Below, in pieces: positions 34,957 through 42,187 of a stretch of 64,000 bases of DNA. Position 1 is the stretch's first letter. Every line of letters begins with the position of its first letter. The DNA is from Weissella muntiaci (GTDB lineage: Bacteria; Bacillota; Bacilli; Lactobacillales; Lactobacillaceae), in NCBI RefSeq assembly GCF_008107635.1, contig NZ_SDGZ01000008.1:1-64000 (forward strand), in the 5' to 3' direction. Below the pieces are notes generated by a model. It saw nothing but the letters and a program-made list of their open reading frames with translations, was not told the origin of the DNA and searched no databases. Both the position numbers and the translations under genes were made by a program.

Positions 34957-35215
34957 GAAAAGCGCTCCTGATATACATGAAATATAATTAAAAAAACGGC
35001 TTGCATTAAGGAAATATCGTGTTATATTTATATATATACAAGCGGAAACTATGAATGAATTCAAAGTGAGAATATATATAAACTTGCGCTGTTTGAGAAT
35101 AAAAAACAGCCGACAATATTTTTTTCAATCAACGTTAGTATATCATAGATTGGCACATTGATGGATTTTATAGAATCATGTTTGTATACAAAATATATTT
35201 GTTGAGGTGAATACA
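34957..35215. promoter_or_regulatory. Divergent promoter region between XRE and tandem-HTH genes
   Basis: AT-rich 259-base spacer with no gene. It contains a gctgttt/aaacagc hairpin around 35090-35113 followed later by a T7 run on the plus strand. CTTGC and GCAAG-like elements are repeated near 35001 and 35080. Expected to carry both promoters and XRE operators; exact boxes are not certain. Confidence 0.45.
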
Positions 35216-35689
35216 GTGAAAATTGATTCTACTTCGCAATATCATGTTGAACGTATAGGTTCATTACTCGGAAACATCTATTCCGCTGGTTTACGTGAGA
35301 AAGATGTATTCGATTATTTAAAAATTTCCAAGATGTCCTGGTGGAATTTGAAAAACAACAAAGCTGGTGTATCTATCAATTTGTATCTTACACAAGCTGA
35401 ATTGTACGTTTCTAGAATCAATGACGAAGTTGATTTAAAGGAGTCATATTCTACAAGGGTTTGGAGTAAAACGGTTGGCAAAATGACTGCACTCATATAT
35501 TCGGCAAGAATAAAAGAAGCTGATGTATATGAGCAAGTGGGAATTAGTAGGCCAACGTGGTTGCAATTCAAATATGGAGATTTATCAAAAAATCGAATGC
35601 AGTATGTCTTTGATCAAGCGAAAAAAATTATAATGCAGAACCTAGATGAAGTTCGCTGTAAGGCCGGATACGTTCGAATCATAGAATAG
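35216..35689 (+). CDS. Protein with two tandem HTH-like repeats
   Basis: 157 residues from GTG 35216, which has TGAGGTG 7-13 bases upstream (the alternative GTG at 35207 lies in the site). Two similar units are visible: IGSLLGNIYSAGLREKDVFD with LKISKMSWWNLK, and VGKMTALIYSARIKEADVYE with VGISRPTWLQFK. Each looks like a helix-turn-helix ending in a Trp-rich recognition helix. Internal duplication would let one chain bind two half-sites. The RelB-like gene follows 9 bases downstream. Possibly a regulator of replication or partition. Confidence 0.72.
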   Translation: MKIDSTSQYHVERIGSLLGNIYSAGLREKDVFDYLKISKMSWWNLKNNKAGVSINLYLTQAELYVSRINDEVDLKESYSTRVWSKTVGKMTALIYSARIKEADVYEQVGISRPTWLQFKYGDLSKNRMQYVFDQAKKIIMQNLDEVRCKAGYVRIIE

Positions 35690-35698
35690 GAGAAAAGT

Positions 35699-35860
35699 AT
35701 GTCAGAAAAGCTAATTCAGTTGAGAATCGACGGAGAACTTAAAGACAGTGCGGATGAAATATTCAAAAAGCAAGGCCTTTCAACTCAAACCGCCATTAAG
35801 ATCTTTTTGACTCAAGTGGCAAATTCGGGAACAAGTCCGTTTGATAATATTTTTATTTAG
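35699..35860 (+). CDS. RelB/DinJ-like antitoxin, no toxin adjacent
   Basis: 53 residues; TAGGAG before ATG 35699. The order SEKLIQLRIDGELKDSADEIF, then QGLSTQTAIKIFLTQV and SPFDNIF matches the RelB/DinJ ribbon-helix-helix family (RxDxxLK, AIxxFLxQV, PF). These normally neutralise RelE/YafQ RNases. No toxin gene follows; a terminator comes next. A close paralogue lies at 59310, also alone. It may act as a repressor or a safeguard against a toxin elsewhere. Confidence 0.8.
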   Translation: MSEKLIQLRIDGELKDSADEIFKKQGLSTQTAIKIFLTQVANSGTSPFDNIFI

Positions 35861-35923
35861 TAACTAATTTGAGTATTTTCCACGTATATGTAAAATACAA
35901 ACCTAAACAAGGTCTGCAAGGAT

Positions 35924-35959
35924 ACTCCTATCTAATAAATTTTAGATAGGAGTGTTTTT
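35924..35959 (+). terminator. Terminator after the RelB-like gene
   Basis: Perfect 12-bp stem actcctatctaa/ttagataggagt with a 6-base loop and T5. Confidence 0.9.
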
Positions 35960-35967
35960 AGTTTATA

Positions 35968-36002
35968 AAAGGTTTATAAAAGGTTATATATTGGTTTATA
36001 AT
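35968..36002 (+). promoter_or_regulatory. 11-bp-phased AAAGGTT repeat array, site 4, with -10 box
   Basis: Units begin at 35968 (aaaggtttata), 35979 (aaaggttatat) and 35990 (attggtttata); TATAAT overlaps the third at 35997-36002. Only about 30 bases separate the -10 box from the adhesin ATG. Confidence 0.55.
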
Positions 36003-36032
36003 AAGTAATTATAAATCAATAAGGGGTAAGTA

Positions 36033-37283
36033 ATGAATATCAAGAAGGCAAGTGTAGTAGGAATTCAGCTGATTGGATCGTTTGTACTAATGGCTACGCC
36101 AGTCATCGATTTAGGAGTTTATGCCGATACAACTAAGAGCAGTATCAGTGAATCTCAGAAGAGTGCTCCTATTACAGTAAAATATGTAGATCAGGAAAAT
36201 AATGAATTCTTGACTGAAGATACGTTAGTTGGCCAGGTCGGCGAAGATATAGATTTTCGTCCGAAAATGCACGATGATATGGAGCTTATTAACGTAGAAG
36301 GAAACCCAAAAGGGAAATATACCACTGAACCACAACAAATTGTGTATCATTTCAAGCGTATTCCAATTAATTTTCCTGTCCAATATTCAGATGAGAATGG
36401 ACATGCATTAACTAATGCTAATGGTGTTGCAATAAAGCCAAATCAAACATATTCATATACGGGATACAACACTGATTTGTTTCCAGATGATCTACTTAAT
36501 GTTCCCGGGTGGCAATTAGATCTTGATAAATCCATGTATGGCGACTCTTCTGTTAACCAACTAATGTCATTCAGGCAGTTATTAGAGTATACCGGACTTC
36601 CTTCAATTTATGACCTGCCAATGATGCTAAATTACCAGTTAAACTCATTTCCCATTGATGATACTCACACCTATAAAATGCCTGAACCTATCATCAAACC
36701 TGTCTATAAACGGATACCTAACTCAACTGGTGCAATCACGGTAAAGTACGTGGATGCAGAAGGTAAAACTATTATTGCTGATCAGACAAATTCAGGAGTC
36801 ATCGGCTCACAATACTCAGTATCACCTCGAAATATCGACGGCTATAAATTATTAAAAGTCGTCGGTTCATCTACAGGAAGTTATTCAGGTACAGGTCAAA
36901 TTGTTGAATACGTGTACGAAAAACAACCTATTGCAGATAATCAGGAAAAAAATGAATTAAGTAATGAGGAAAGCAATTTGGTTAATTCAGAGAAGAATAT
37001 ATCGGGTAATCACAGCAACAATAGTGAGACTACCATTAAGAATAATTTCGAACAGTCTGCTGGCCATGAGAATGTAATTGTTACAAGTAACAACCCATTA
37101 CAATCGGTTGGGCTTCAGAACAAGCGAGTTAGTTCTCAAAAGACAATTAATCAAGAAATGTCACAAGAAAAACTCCCTAACACTGGCCAATCTGAATCGA
37201 CCGGCATTACAATCGCTGGAATTCTTTTTGTCCTTGCTGGATCTATCGTATATTTAGTTAAGGTGCCATTTTCAAAGAAATAA
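36033..37283 (+). CDS. MucBP-domain LPXTG adhesin
   Basis: 416 residues; AAGGGGTAAGTA lies before ATG 36033. The signal peptide is about residues 1-33 (KASVVGIQLIGSFVLMATPV). Two MucBP repeats are clear: ITVKYVDQENNEFL (about 48) and ITVKYVDAEGKTIIADQ (about 235). A Ser/Asn-rich stalk (about 305-380) precedes KLPNTGQSES, a membrane helix and a basic tail, the sortase signal. Predicted to be anchored to the peptidoglycan and to bind mucin or cell surfaces. It shares the AAAGGTT promoter element with the giant adhesin. Confidence 0.92.
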   Translation: MNIKKASVVGIQLIGSFVLMATPVIDLGVYADTTKSSISESQKSAPITVKYVDQENNEFLTEDTLVGQVGEDIDFRPKMHDDMELINVEGNPKGKYTTEPQQIVYHFKRIPINFPVQYSDENGHALTNANGVAIKPNQTYSYTGYNTDLFPDDLLNVPGWQLDLDKSMYGDSSVNQLMSFRQLLEYTGLPSIYDLPMMLNYQLNSFPIDDTHTYKMPEPIIKPVYKRIPNSTGAITVKYVDAEGKTIIADQTNSGVIGSQYSVSPRNIDGYKLLKVVGSSTGSYSGTGQIVEYVYEKQPIADNQEKNELSNEESNLVNSEKNISGNHSNNSETTIKNNFEQSAGHENVIVTSNNPLQSVGLQNKRVSSQKTINQEMSQEKLPNTGQSESTGITIAGILFVLAGSIVYLVKVPFSKK

Positions 37284-37297
37284 AGAATCTTATAAAT

Positions 37298-37342
37298 AGC
37301 TCACTTAGTTAGAAGAAATGTCTACGTAGTGAGCTGTTTTCT
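37298..37342 (+). terminator. Terminator of the MucBP adhesin gene
   Basis: agctcact/agtgagct stem with a weaker inner extension, followed by gTTTTc. Confidence 0.7.
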
Positions 37343-37415
37343 ATTAACAAATAAAAAACATGATGTTAGAGTTTGTGTGTAGAAAAAACGCTTAAGTCTT
37401 TGCAGGTATCTTATA

Positions 37416-37728
37416 ATGGCAAAAGAGTTGTTTAAGAGTTCATGGAATCCATTTGATACTTTCGAGATGAACTTTGCTGTAAATCTACAAAATGTCGTGG
37501 ATTTATGAAAACCGATGTTTGGGATAATGATGATAAGTATGTTGAGAGTGTTGAATTACCAGGTCTGGAAAAGACAGATATTGGTATTGATTTTAAGAAT
37601 GATACACTTACATCTCTACAGTTAAGCAGGATATTGCAGATGATGGTCACAAGGCCGTTATGATCGATTACAAAAAGAAATGGCTAACAGCATTAATCGG
37701 CAGGGACAAACTTATAGGAGTAATTAAA
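37416..37728 (+). pseudogene. Decayed small heat-shock protein (Hsp20) gene
   Basis: In one frame from about 37508 the sequence reads MKTDVWDNDDKYVESVELPG, then LEKTDIGIDFKNDTLT, the start of an alpha-crystallin domain (compare 'KTDI-ETD-YVVSVDLPGMDKKDI' in lactobacilli). The frame is then broken after the NDTLT segment, and the preceding N-terminal piece (from ATG 37416) ends in TGA at 37506-37508. No intact Hsp20 frame exists. The remnant ends just before a small membrane-protein gene. Confidence 0.7.
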
Positions 37729-37729
37729 A

Positions 37730-37981
37730 ATGGATCAAAAATTAAAAAAAGTTCTATTATTTTTTAGCGAACATACTGTTGCAATTATGGTGGCAATACT
37801 GGGTGGAGCAGTCATATTAACTATCATTACAGCCGCTTTGGGTAAAGCAACTGAAATGTCAGTCTATTTATCTAATGTGAATGCGATACTATTCAAACTT
37901 TGCATCATATTAGCTATAATCCTAGGTATACTGGTGGTTTTACTTGGTATTAAGGTGTATTTTCAGAAGAAAAATAAATAA
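37730..37981 (+). CDS. Small two-helix membrane protein
   Basis: 83 residues; ATAGGAG before ATG 37730. Helices at about residues 15-37 (TVAIMVAILGGAVILTIITAA) and 50-76 (AILFKLCIILAIILGILVVLL), with basic ends. No family recognised. It lies right after the Hsp20 remnant; the gene itself looks intact. Confidence 0.65.
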   Translation: MDQKLKKVLLFFSEHTVAIMVAILGGAVILTIITAALGKATEMSVYLSNVNAILFKLCIILAIILGILVVLLGIKVYFQKKNK

Positions 37982-38106
37982 GGGTTCCTAACTATATTTA
38001 TACAACCATTAAATTTTTTTGTTATAATTCTGTAAACTAAATTAGATGATAAATCGAAATTTTCAGCTTATACTTTAATCATTCAATCTTTTAGGTGGGT
38101 TATAAC

Positions 38107-38388
38107 ATGATAAAAACGGTAGTGAATGTGAGTGAATTGGGTATAAATGACGGAAAGCATTTCTATGCCCTTATGAATAGCGATGAAGTAATAGAACGGG
38201 GCACCTTGCAGACTCAGTTAAATTTAGACAAGGGCTTACTATCTATATATATAGGTGATCAAGAACGTCATTTTAATTCAGAAGTAAAGGCAGAGATCTC
38301 AATCAATTCAGCTACTAATGAAAAAGTCGGTTTTAAGATTAAAGACGGTGATACTAAGGTGATTGTTTATTTCATGAATGAAAAGTAA
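38107..38388 (+). CDS. Hypothetical 93-residue protein
   Basis: ATG 38107 preceded by AGGTGGG; an in-frame upstream start at 38095 is inside that site. Soluble, beta-rich appearance (KTVVNVSELGINDGKHFYAL; EKVGFKIKDGDTKVIVYF). No known motif. A TATAAT box lies about 80 bases upstream. The region after it holds the candidate small RNA, which could alternatively be its 3' untranslated region. Confidence 0.65.
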   Translation: MIKTVVNVSELGINDGKHFYALMNSDEVIERGTLQTQLNLDKGLLSIYIGDQERHFNSEVKAEISINSATNEKVGFKIKDGDTKVIVYFMNEK

Positions 38389-38429
38389 AGATTTTTTTAG
38401 AGTTAAGCCAAAATTAAGGGCGTTGGCAT

Positions 38430-38564
38430 ATTATTAAGTTGTAGTAGTTACCCAGCTACTATACCTACTCCTAAGATAAAAACACATACCGTTAATTGTT
38501 TACCCAGAACAATTAACTATTTAGAGTCACTAGGTAGAGTTATTCTACTTAGTGACTTTTTTTG
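38430..38564 (+). ncRNA. Candidate small RNA with two TTACCCAG loops
   Basis: Hairpin 1: tagtag/ctacta (38442-38461) with loop TTACCCAG at 38448-38455. Hairpin 2: perfect 10-bp gttaattgtt/aacaattaac (38491-38517) with the octamer TTACCCAG at 38500-38507 in and next to its loop. A strong intrinsic terminator follows (38525-38557, then T7). No ORF covers the region. C-rich loop motifs in Gram-positive regulatory RNAs pair with GGG-containing ribosome binding sites. Coordinates of the 5' end are guessed. Confidence 0.5.
38525..38564 (+). terminator. Terminator after the candidate small RNA
   Basis: 14-bp stem agtcactaggtaga/tctacttagtgact with one G-U pair, loop GTTAT, T7. Confidence 0.9.
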
Positions 38565-38639
38565 CATTGTTAAATATGATAATCTAATCACAATGGATTT
38601 AATGTTTTTTCATTCATTAGTATAGGGAGAATACATATT

Positions 38640-39038
38640 ATGTTCAAAAAACATAAGAGGTTGGTAATAGCAATCATACTGGGTGTGATTGTCTTGTGTA
38701 TAGGAGGGAAGTTTGGAATGGACTATAAGAAGGACTATGACTGGCAACAGGAGAAAGATAGGCAGATAGCTGTAGCAAAAAAAATAAAGAATTCATATAG
38801 GGATATTTCTGAGATAAGGATATTAAGAGAAGGAGTTAAATTAGGGAGTGGGTCAACTTTGTATCACTCAGTTATTCTACAAAATGGAAAGAAAATAAAG
38901 ATTAGTGGCATAGGCTACTATTCAAATGACAATATTGATACTGGAGGATATATTCCTTCGGAGGGTGTACCTTCAGAAGGAATTACCAAAGCTACTACAA
39001 CAGTTGTACTAAGCGATGGTGAGAAGGTATCAGTATGA
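38640..39038 (+). CDS. Membrane-anchored small protein (DUF1310-like), candidate immunity protein
   Basis: 132 residues; AGGGAG before ATG 38640. Basic MFKKHKR, one helix LVIAIILGVIVLCIGGKF, then an extracytoplasmic domain (ISEIRILREGVKLGSGSTLY; VILQNGKKIKISGIGYYS). The layout recalls DUF1310 proteins of Lactobacillales. It overlaps the following lipase gene by 4 bases. Anchored external proteins encoded next to exported lipases often act as immunity factors; I infer that role here. Not proven. Confidence 0.65.
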   Translation: MFKKHKRLVIAIILGVIVLCIGGKFGMDYKKDYDWQQEKDRQIAVAKKIKNSYRDISEIRILREGVKLGSGSTLYHSVILQNGKKIKISGIGYYSNDNIDTGGYIPSEGVPSEGITKATTTVVLSDGEKVSV

Positions 39039-40399
39039 GTATAAATAATGAACAATATCAAGAAGATAAGTTTATTAGCGGAACGGCATATAAAGCTTCG
39101 CACTTGAGTGCTGGCGATGAAGCTTTTAAAAAGGGACAGGTCTTCCAGGATCCAGACACCAAAGAATACTATAAAGTAATATCGGCTGCGGATAATAATA
39201 AGCTTGATGGTAAGGAAAGTGCTGGGTATTCAAACAACGGGTTTCAAGGAATAGCAGTTGTACCAGTTTCAAATGATAAAGGTGATCATCCTAAATATTC
39301 AAATACTACAATCGGCTACGCGGGAACTGATTTTCCAGGTGAATTTATTAAGGATGCTGGAGTAGCCGATGGTGGTAATGTGGTAGGTGGATTGAAGACT
39401 GGAAATAGTCAATTCGACTCCGCAGAGAGCTTCTACAAAAATGTTTCAAAGATGAAAGGCGTTAAAGTGACAAAAATTACCGGTCACTCGCTTGGTGGAG
39501 CGTTGGCTCAAAAAGTAGCCGCAACACATCATGTTTCTGCAATGACATTCTCCAGTGCGGACGTCTCAAAGCAGTTAACACAAAAAGAAAAACAATGGTT
39601 GCTAATTGGTGGGAAGCAAAAGGTAACAAATATTGTTCATTATAATGATGTGATTGCACAGTGGACAGCAACACAGGGTTATGGAACAACAGTATTTTCA
39701 AAATCAACTTCAACAATTCCGATATTGAGTATACTTTCAACGCATATGTTGAGTTCGTATCCTCAAAAGTTTAAAGTTGATAATTCCCGCGTTGGAGATT
39801 TTTTGCTGTATCAATGGTCAAATAATTTTATAAGGCAAGTAACCGATCGGTTAGCGTATCCAATGGAGATGTTAGAAATAGACAGAAAAATTATCTCGAA
39901 AGGCGCTAGTTGGTTCAAAAAGGGTGCTAAGCTGGCCGAAAAAACAGGAAAGTCTATTCTGTCTGGTATTGAAGGGTTATTCGTTACAACTGCGAATGCT
40001 GATACTGTGGGTGGTAAAGTCGAGGTTGATAAAGACGAGTTAGATTCCGCAGCAAGCGCAGTGCTAAGCCTAAATAATCACTTAGATAATATTGAAAAGG
40101 TTAATCAGAGTATCATGTCCGATATGGATAAAATATTCAAAGACGTCAAATCAACTGTGTTTCACACGCTAAGTGGTGTGGGCGTTACTATGAGTGATCT
40201 CGATCAGATTGTTTATGAAACAAGAAGTGACGTTCAACACCACGTTGATCAAAATGCAATTATGCAAACACATAAATCCATTCAAGACCAAAAGGGACAT
40301 TTAAAGACAGTTGCTCAGGGATTAAAGAATACTGGTAATAATGCAGTAATGAATGATCAGAAGTGGGCGAGGGCTTTTGGGAAGGGTTATGGATTCTAA
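39035..40399 (+). CDS. Lipase-domain protein resembling a reverse-order T7SS effector
   Basis: 454 residues from ATG 39035. The N-terminal two thirds carry a lipase class 3 fold: IGYAGTDFPGEFIKD, and the nucleophile elbow KITGHSLGGALAQKVA with Ser near residue 151. No Sec signal peptide. The C-terminal ~115 residues are helical: GKVEVDKDELDSAASAV, then LSGVGVTMSDLDQIV. This resembles the LXG/WXG-like targeting module, but placed at the C-terminus as in the lipase TslA of Staphylococcus aureus. Downstream small helical proteins fit effector partners. No T7SS core gene is in this window. Confidence 0.72.
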   Translation: MSINNEQYQEDKFISGTAYKASHLSAGDEAFKKGQVFQDPDTKEYYKVISAADNNKLDGKESAGYSNNGFQGIAVVPVSNDKGDHPKYSNTTIGYAGTDFPGEFIKDAGVADGGNVVGGLKTGNSQFDSAESFYKNVSKMKGVKVTKITGHSLGGALAQKVAATHHVSAMTFSSADVSKQLTQKEKQWLLIGGKQKVTNIVHYNDVIAQWTATQGYGTTVFSKSTSTIPILSILSTHMLSSYPQKFKVDNSRVGDFLLYQWSNNFIRQVTDRLAYPMEMLEIDRKIISKGASWFKKGAKLAEKTGKSILSGIEGLFVTTANADTVGGKVEVDKDELDSAASAVLSLNNHLDNIEKVNQSIMSDMDKIFKDVKSTVFHTLSGVGVTMSDLDQIVYETRSDVQHHVDQNAIMQTHKSIQDQKGHLKTVAQGLKNTGNNAVMNDQKWARAFGKGYGF

Positions 40400-40401
40400 A
40401 A

Positions 40402-40668
40402 ATGTTTGAAAAAGAAATGCACGATATGGGAAAACGTATGGCCAAAGTAATCCTTCCTAGTGCTCTAAGAGTCGGATACGTTGGTTTAAAAGGCGTAGAC
40501 GAAGTTAAGATTATGGCTGATGAACAGGCATTCTCAATTAAGATCAAGAGTGAAGAAACCATAATTCAACAAAGTCTAAAAGGTAAGTCTGGTGATAAAG
40601 CTGTTGAAGCTGTTGGAAAGATTCATTCCGAATCAAAGTTTAAGAACGGAGTGAATTCTATCAAATGA
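40402..40668 (+). CDS. Hypothetical 88-residue protein of the lipase cassette
   Basis: ATG 40402 lies 2 bases after the lipase stop; a longer GTG start at 40363 would overlap the lipase. A basic, hydrophobic N-terminal part (HDMGKRMAKVILPSALRVGY) is followed by a beta-like segment (EQAFSIKIKSEETIIQQ). No known family. The tight position between the lipase and a coiled-coil protein suggests an effector chaperone or partner. Confidence 0.6.
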   Translation: MFEKEMHDMGKRMAKVILPSALRVGYVGLKGVDEVKIMADEQAFSIKIKSEETIIQQSLKGKSGDKAVEAVGKIHSESKFKNGVNSIK

Positions 40669-40964
40669 CAAAGCTTGAAGAAGACCAACGTTTGGCACGT
40701 GATAAAGCTAAGCGTAAAATACAAAAATTTGAAGATGATTTTGCTGACTATAAAAAGAAGTTTGAGGCACAGTTTAATCAAATACATTCAACTATCCAAA
40801 AGCTAGGTATTTCCGATGATGAAATGGTTCGTCATGAATATAATCAGCAGTTAGAATGGCATGATGAGCGAGTACGTGGCGCTAAGAAACAATTATCAGA
40901 GTTAAAAGATAACTATGAATCGTTGTTACGTGATCAAGAAAAAGAACGAGCAAATGAAGAGTAA
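40665..40964 (+). CDS. Coiled-coil small protein (DUF3958/Lap2-like)
   Basis: 99 residues; its ATG overlaps the previous TGA (ATGA). Almost wholly helical with Lys/Glu heptads: KIQKFEDDFADYKKKFEAQ, DERVRGAKKQLSELKDNYES. Size and pattern resemble DUF3958/Lap2 helper proteins that bind LXG effectors before type VII export. That fits the preceding lipase. Resemblance is by pattern only; a profile search would settle it. Confidence 0.62.
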   Translation: MTKLEEDQRLARDKAKRKIQKFEDDFADYKKKFEAQFNQIHSTIQKLGISDDEMVRHEYNQQLEWHDERVRGAKKQLSELKDNYESLLRDQEKERANEE

Positions 40965-41067
40965 TGTATTAAAAATGCACTACTGAATATCTATAAAGAG
41001 TCAAGTATCGAAAATCAGCATATTTGAACGTTCGAAACTGCAAATTTAAACACAATATAAAGGTAAT

Positions 41068-41102
41068 AAAAGACTCAGTGTAGTGCTGGGCCTTTTATTT
41101 TA
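41068..41102 (+). terminator. Probable terminator of the lipase cassette
   Basis: aaaagactcag pairs with ctgggcctttt (one A-C mismatch, one G-U) and is followed by a T-rich run. Confidence 0.6.
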
Positions 41103-41109
41103 GATTAAT

Positions 41110-41139
41110 ATAGCGTTAAAATGTCTATTTTAACGCTAT
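41110..41139. repeat. 30-bp quasi-palindrome, site A (recombination-site candidate)
   Basis: 13-bp perfect arms atagcgttaaaat and attttaacgctat around GTCT. The outer 10 bases of each arm are identical to the 30-bp element at 47568-47597. The shared extension TATGTTRTAA shows that site A (plus strand) and site B (minus strand) point toward each other. Confidence 0.7.
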
Positions 41140-41146
41140 GTTGTAA

Positions 41147-41419
41147 ACTGAAATCGGCCCACATATTCCTAACACAAACGCCTATACATCAGCATTTGAG
41201 CCATCTTTCTTTAACAGTAGGGCCGATGAAATTTTTACAACAATTCTTGATTGTGATTCATGTAACTATGTTGTTAAGAAGCATTTGTACCACTATCATA
41301 ATGAGGGAGGTGTGATATGGGCAAATCAACTTACGGAGACTCACAAAAACGTTACGATGCAGCACATGCTGAGGTCAGAAAGGTTCAGAGGCTTCGATCT
41401 CAGGCTAAAAGGTTCCTAA
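41147..41419 (+). pseudogene. Start-less coding-like fragment next to site A
   Basis: An open frame runs from just after a TAA inside the site A extension to TAA at 41417. It reads NAYTSAFEPSFFNSRADEIF, then ILDCDSCNYVVKKHLYHYHN: Cys-rich and protein-like. It has no start codon before the Cys segment and its 3' part overlaps the small gene at 41317. Probably the remnant of a gene cut at site A. Confidence 0.4.
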
Positions 41420-41496
41420 CAGAATTCGCGGATGAAGATGATATCGAGATTTTTAAAGAGATCATTAATGAAAGAAAAAATAAGATAAAATCTTAG
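41317..41496 (+). CDS. Small 59-residue basic protein
   Basis: GAGGGAGG precedes ATG 41317 at 8 bases, a very strong site. GKSTYGDSQKRYDAAHAEVR, then QAKRFLTEFADEDDIEIFKE: a small helical protein with a basic N-terminal half. No family recognised. The strong ribosome site argues that it is expressed. Confidence 0.65.
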   Translation: MGKSTYGDSQKRYDAAHAEVRKVQRLRSQAKRFLTEFADEDDIEIFKEIINERKNKIKS

Positions 41497-41575
41497 TTGC
41501 GTCAAGATTGGCGCTGAGAGAGAAAAAATTCTATTCAGTGTACGATTATAAAGAAACATTATGAAACGTCACTTG

Positions 41576-42181
41576 TTATTTTTTTAATCCCAATCGTTTT
41601 CTAGCCTGCTCTATCGCTTGACGTGATACGCCAAATTTTTCGCCAATTTGTCGGTCGTTCAGTCCTCGAATAAAGAATTTCTCAATTTCTGAATCTTTTT
41701 CAATTGATTTCGCACTTGGTCGCCTTGTTATATGAGGAAGTCCAAGTGCTTTTAATTTATATAAAATTGTACGTTTACTTATACTAGTTAGCTCAGATAT
41801 TTCTTGCACAGTATAATGTTGCGAATTCGAAGTTAACCAATTAGCTAATATTTTCTTGCTCGAAGGCATTTTGGGAAGTGGTTTAGATTCAATCGTAGAA
41901 TTTTCAATTTTCATTTGTTTAAGAAATCGTACGACATCGGATTGCGAAACGGACAAGAATGAACTTAAATCAGAAATACTATAGTTCATTCTATTTCTAA
42001 GAATAAACTCCTTCCAATATACGTCTGAAATTCCTAATTCAATTCTATGCTCGTGGATAACTTTTTTTATATTTCTTATGGATAATCCCGAACTTTCACT
42101 AAACTGTTTTAATGTAAAAGTAAACGCATGTGCCAGGATGTAATCATGCCAATATTCAGGTATACCAATTTGTGTTGTCAT
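41576..42181 (-). CDS. Protein with four predicted HTH units
   Basis: 201 residues on the minus strand. Start chosen at the ATG at 42181, 7 bases after AGGTGG; an in-frame ATG at 42187 touches that site. Four HTH-like segments are visible: LKQFSESSGLSIRNIKKVI, ISDLSSFLSVSQSDVVRFL, VQEISELTSISKRTILYKL and LNDRQIGEKFGVSRQAIEQA. The protein would read an extended DNA site, as sigma-like or replication regulators do. It sits beside site A. Confidence 0.75.
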   Translation of the reverse strand: MTTQIGIPEYWHDYILAHAFTFTLKQFSESSGLSIRNIKKVIHEHRIELGISDVYWKEFILRNRMNYSISDLSSFLSVSQSDVVRFLKQMKIENSTIESKPLPKMPSSKKILANWLTSNSQHYTVQEISELTSISKRTILYKLKALGLPHITRRPSAKSIEKDSEIEKFFIRGLNDRQIGEKFGVSRQAIEQARKRLGLKK

Positions 42182-42187
42182 TTCCAT

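Noticed and set aside
34957-35064. N-terminal extension of the XRE gene
   Set aside because: Hydrophobic Ile/Phe-rich extension with no ribosome site; the ATG at 34956 has AGGAGCG and starts exactly at the HTH domain.
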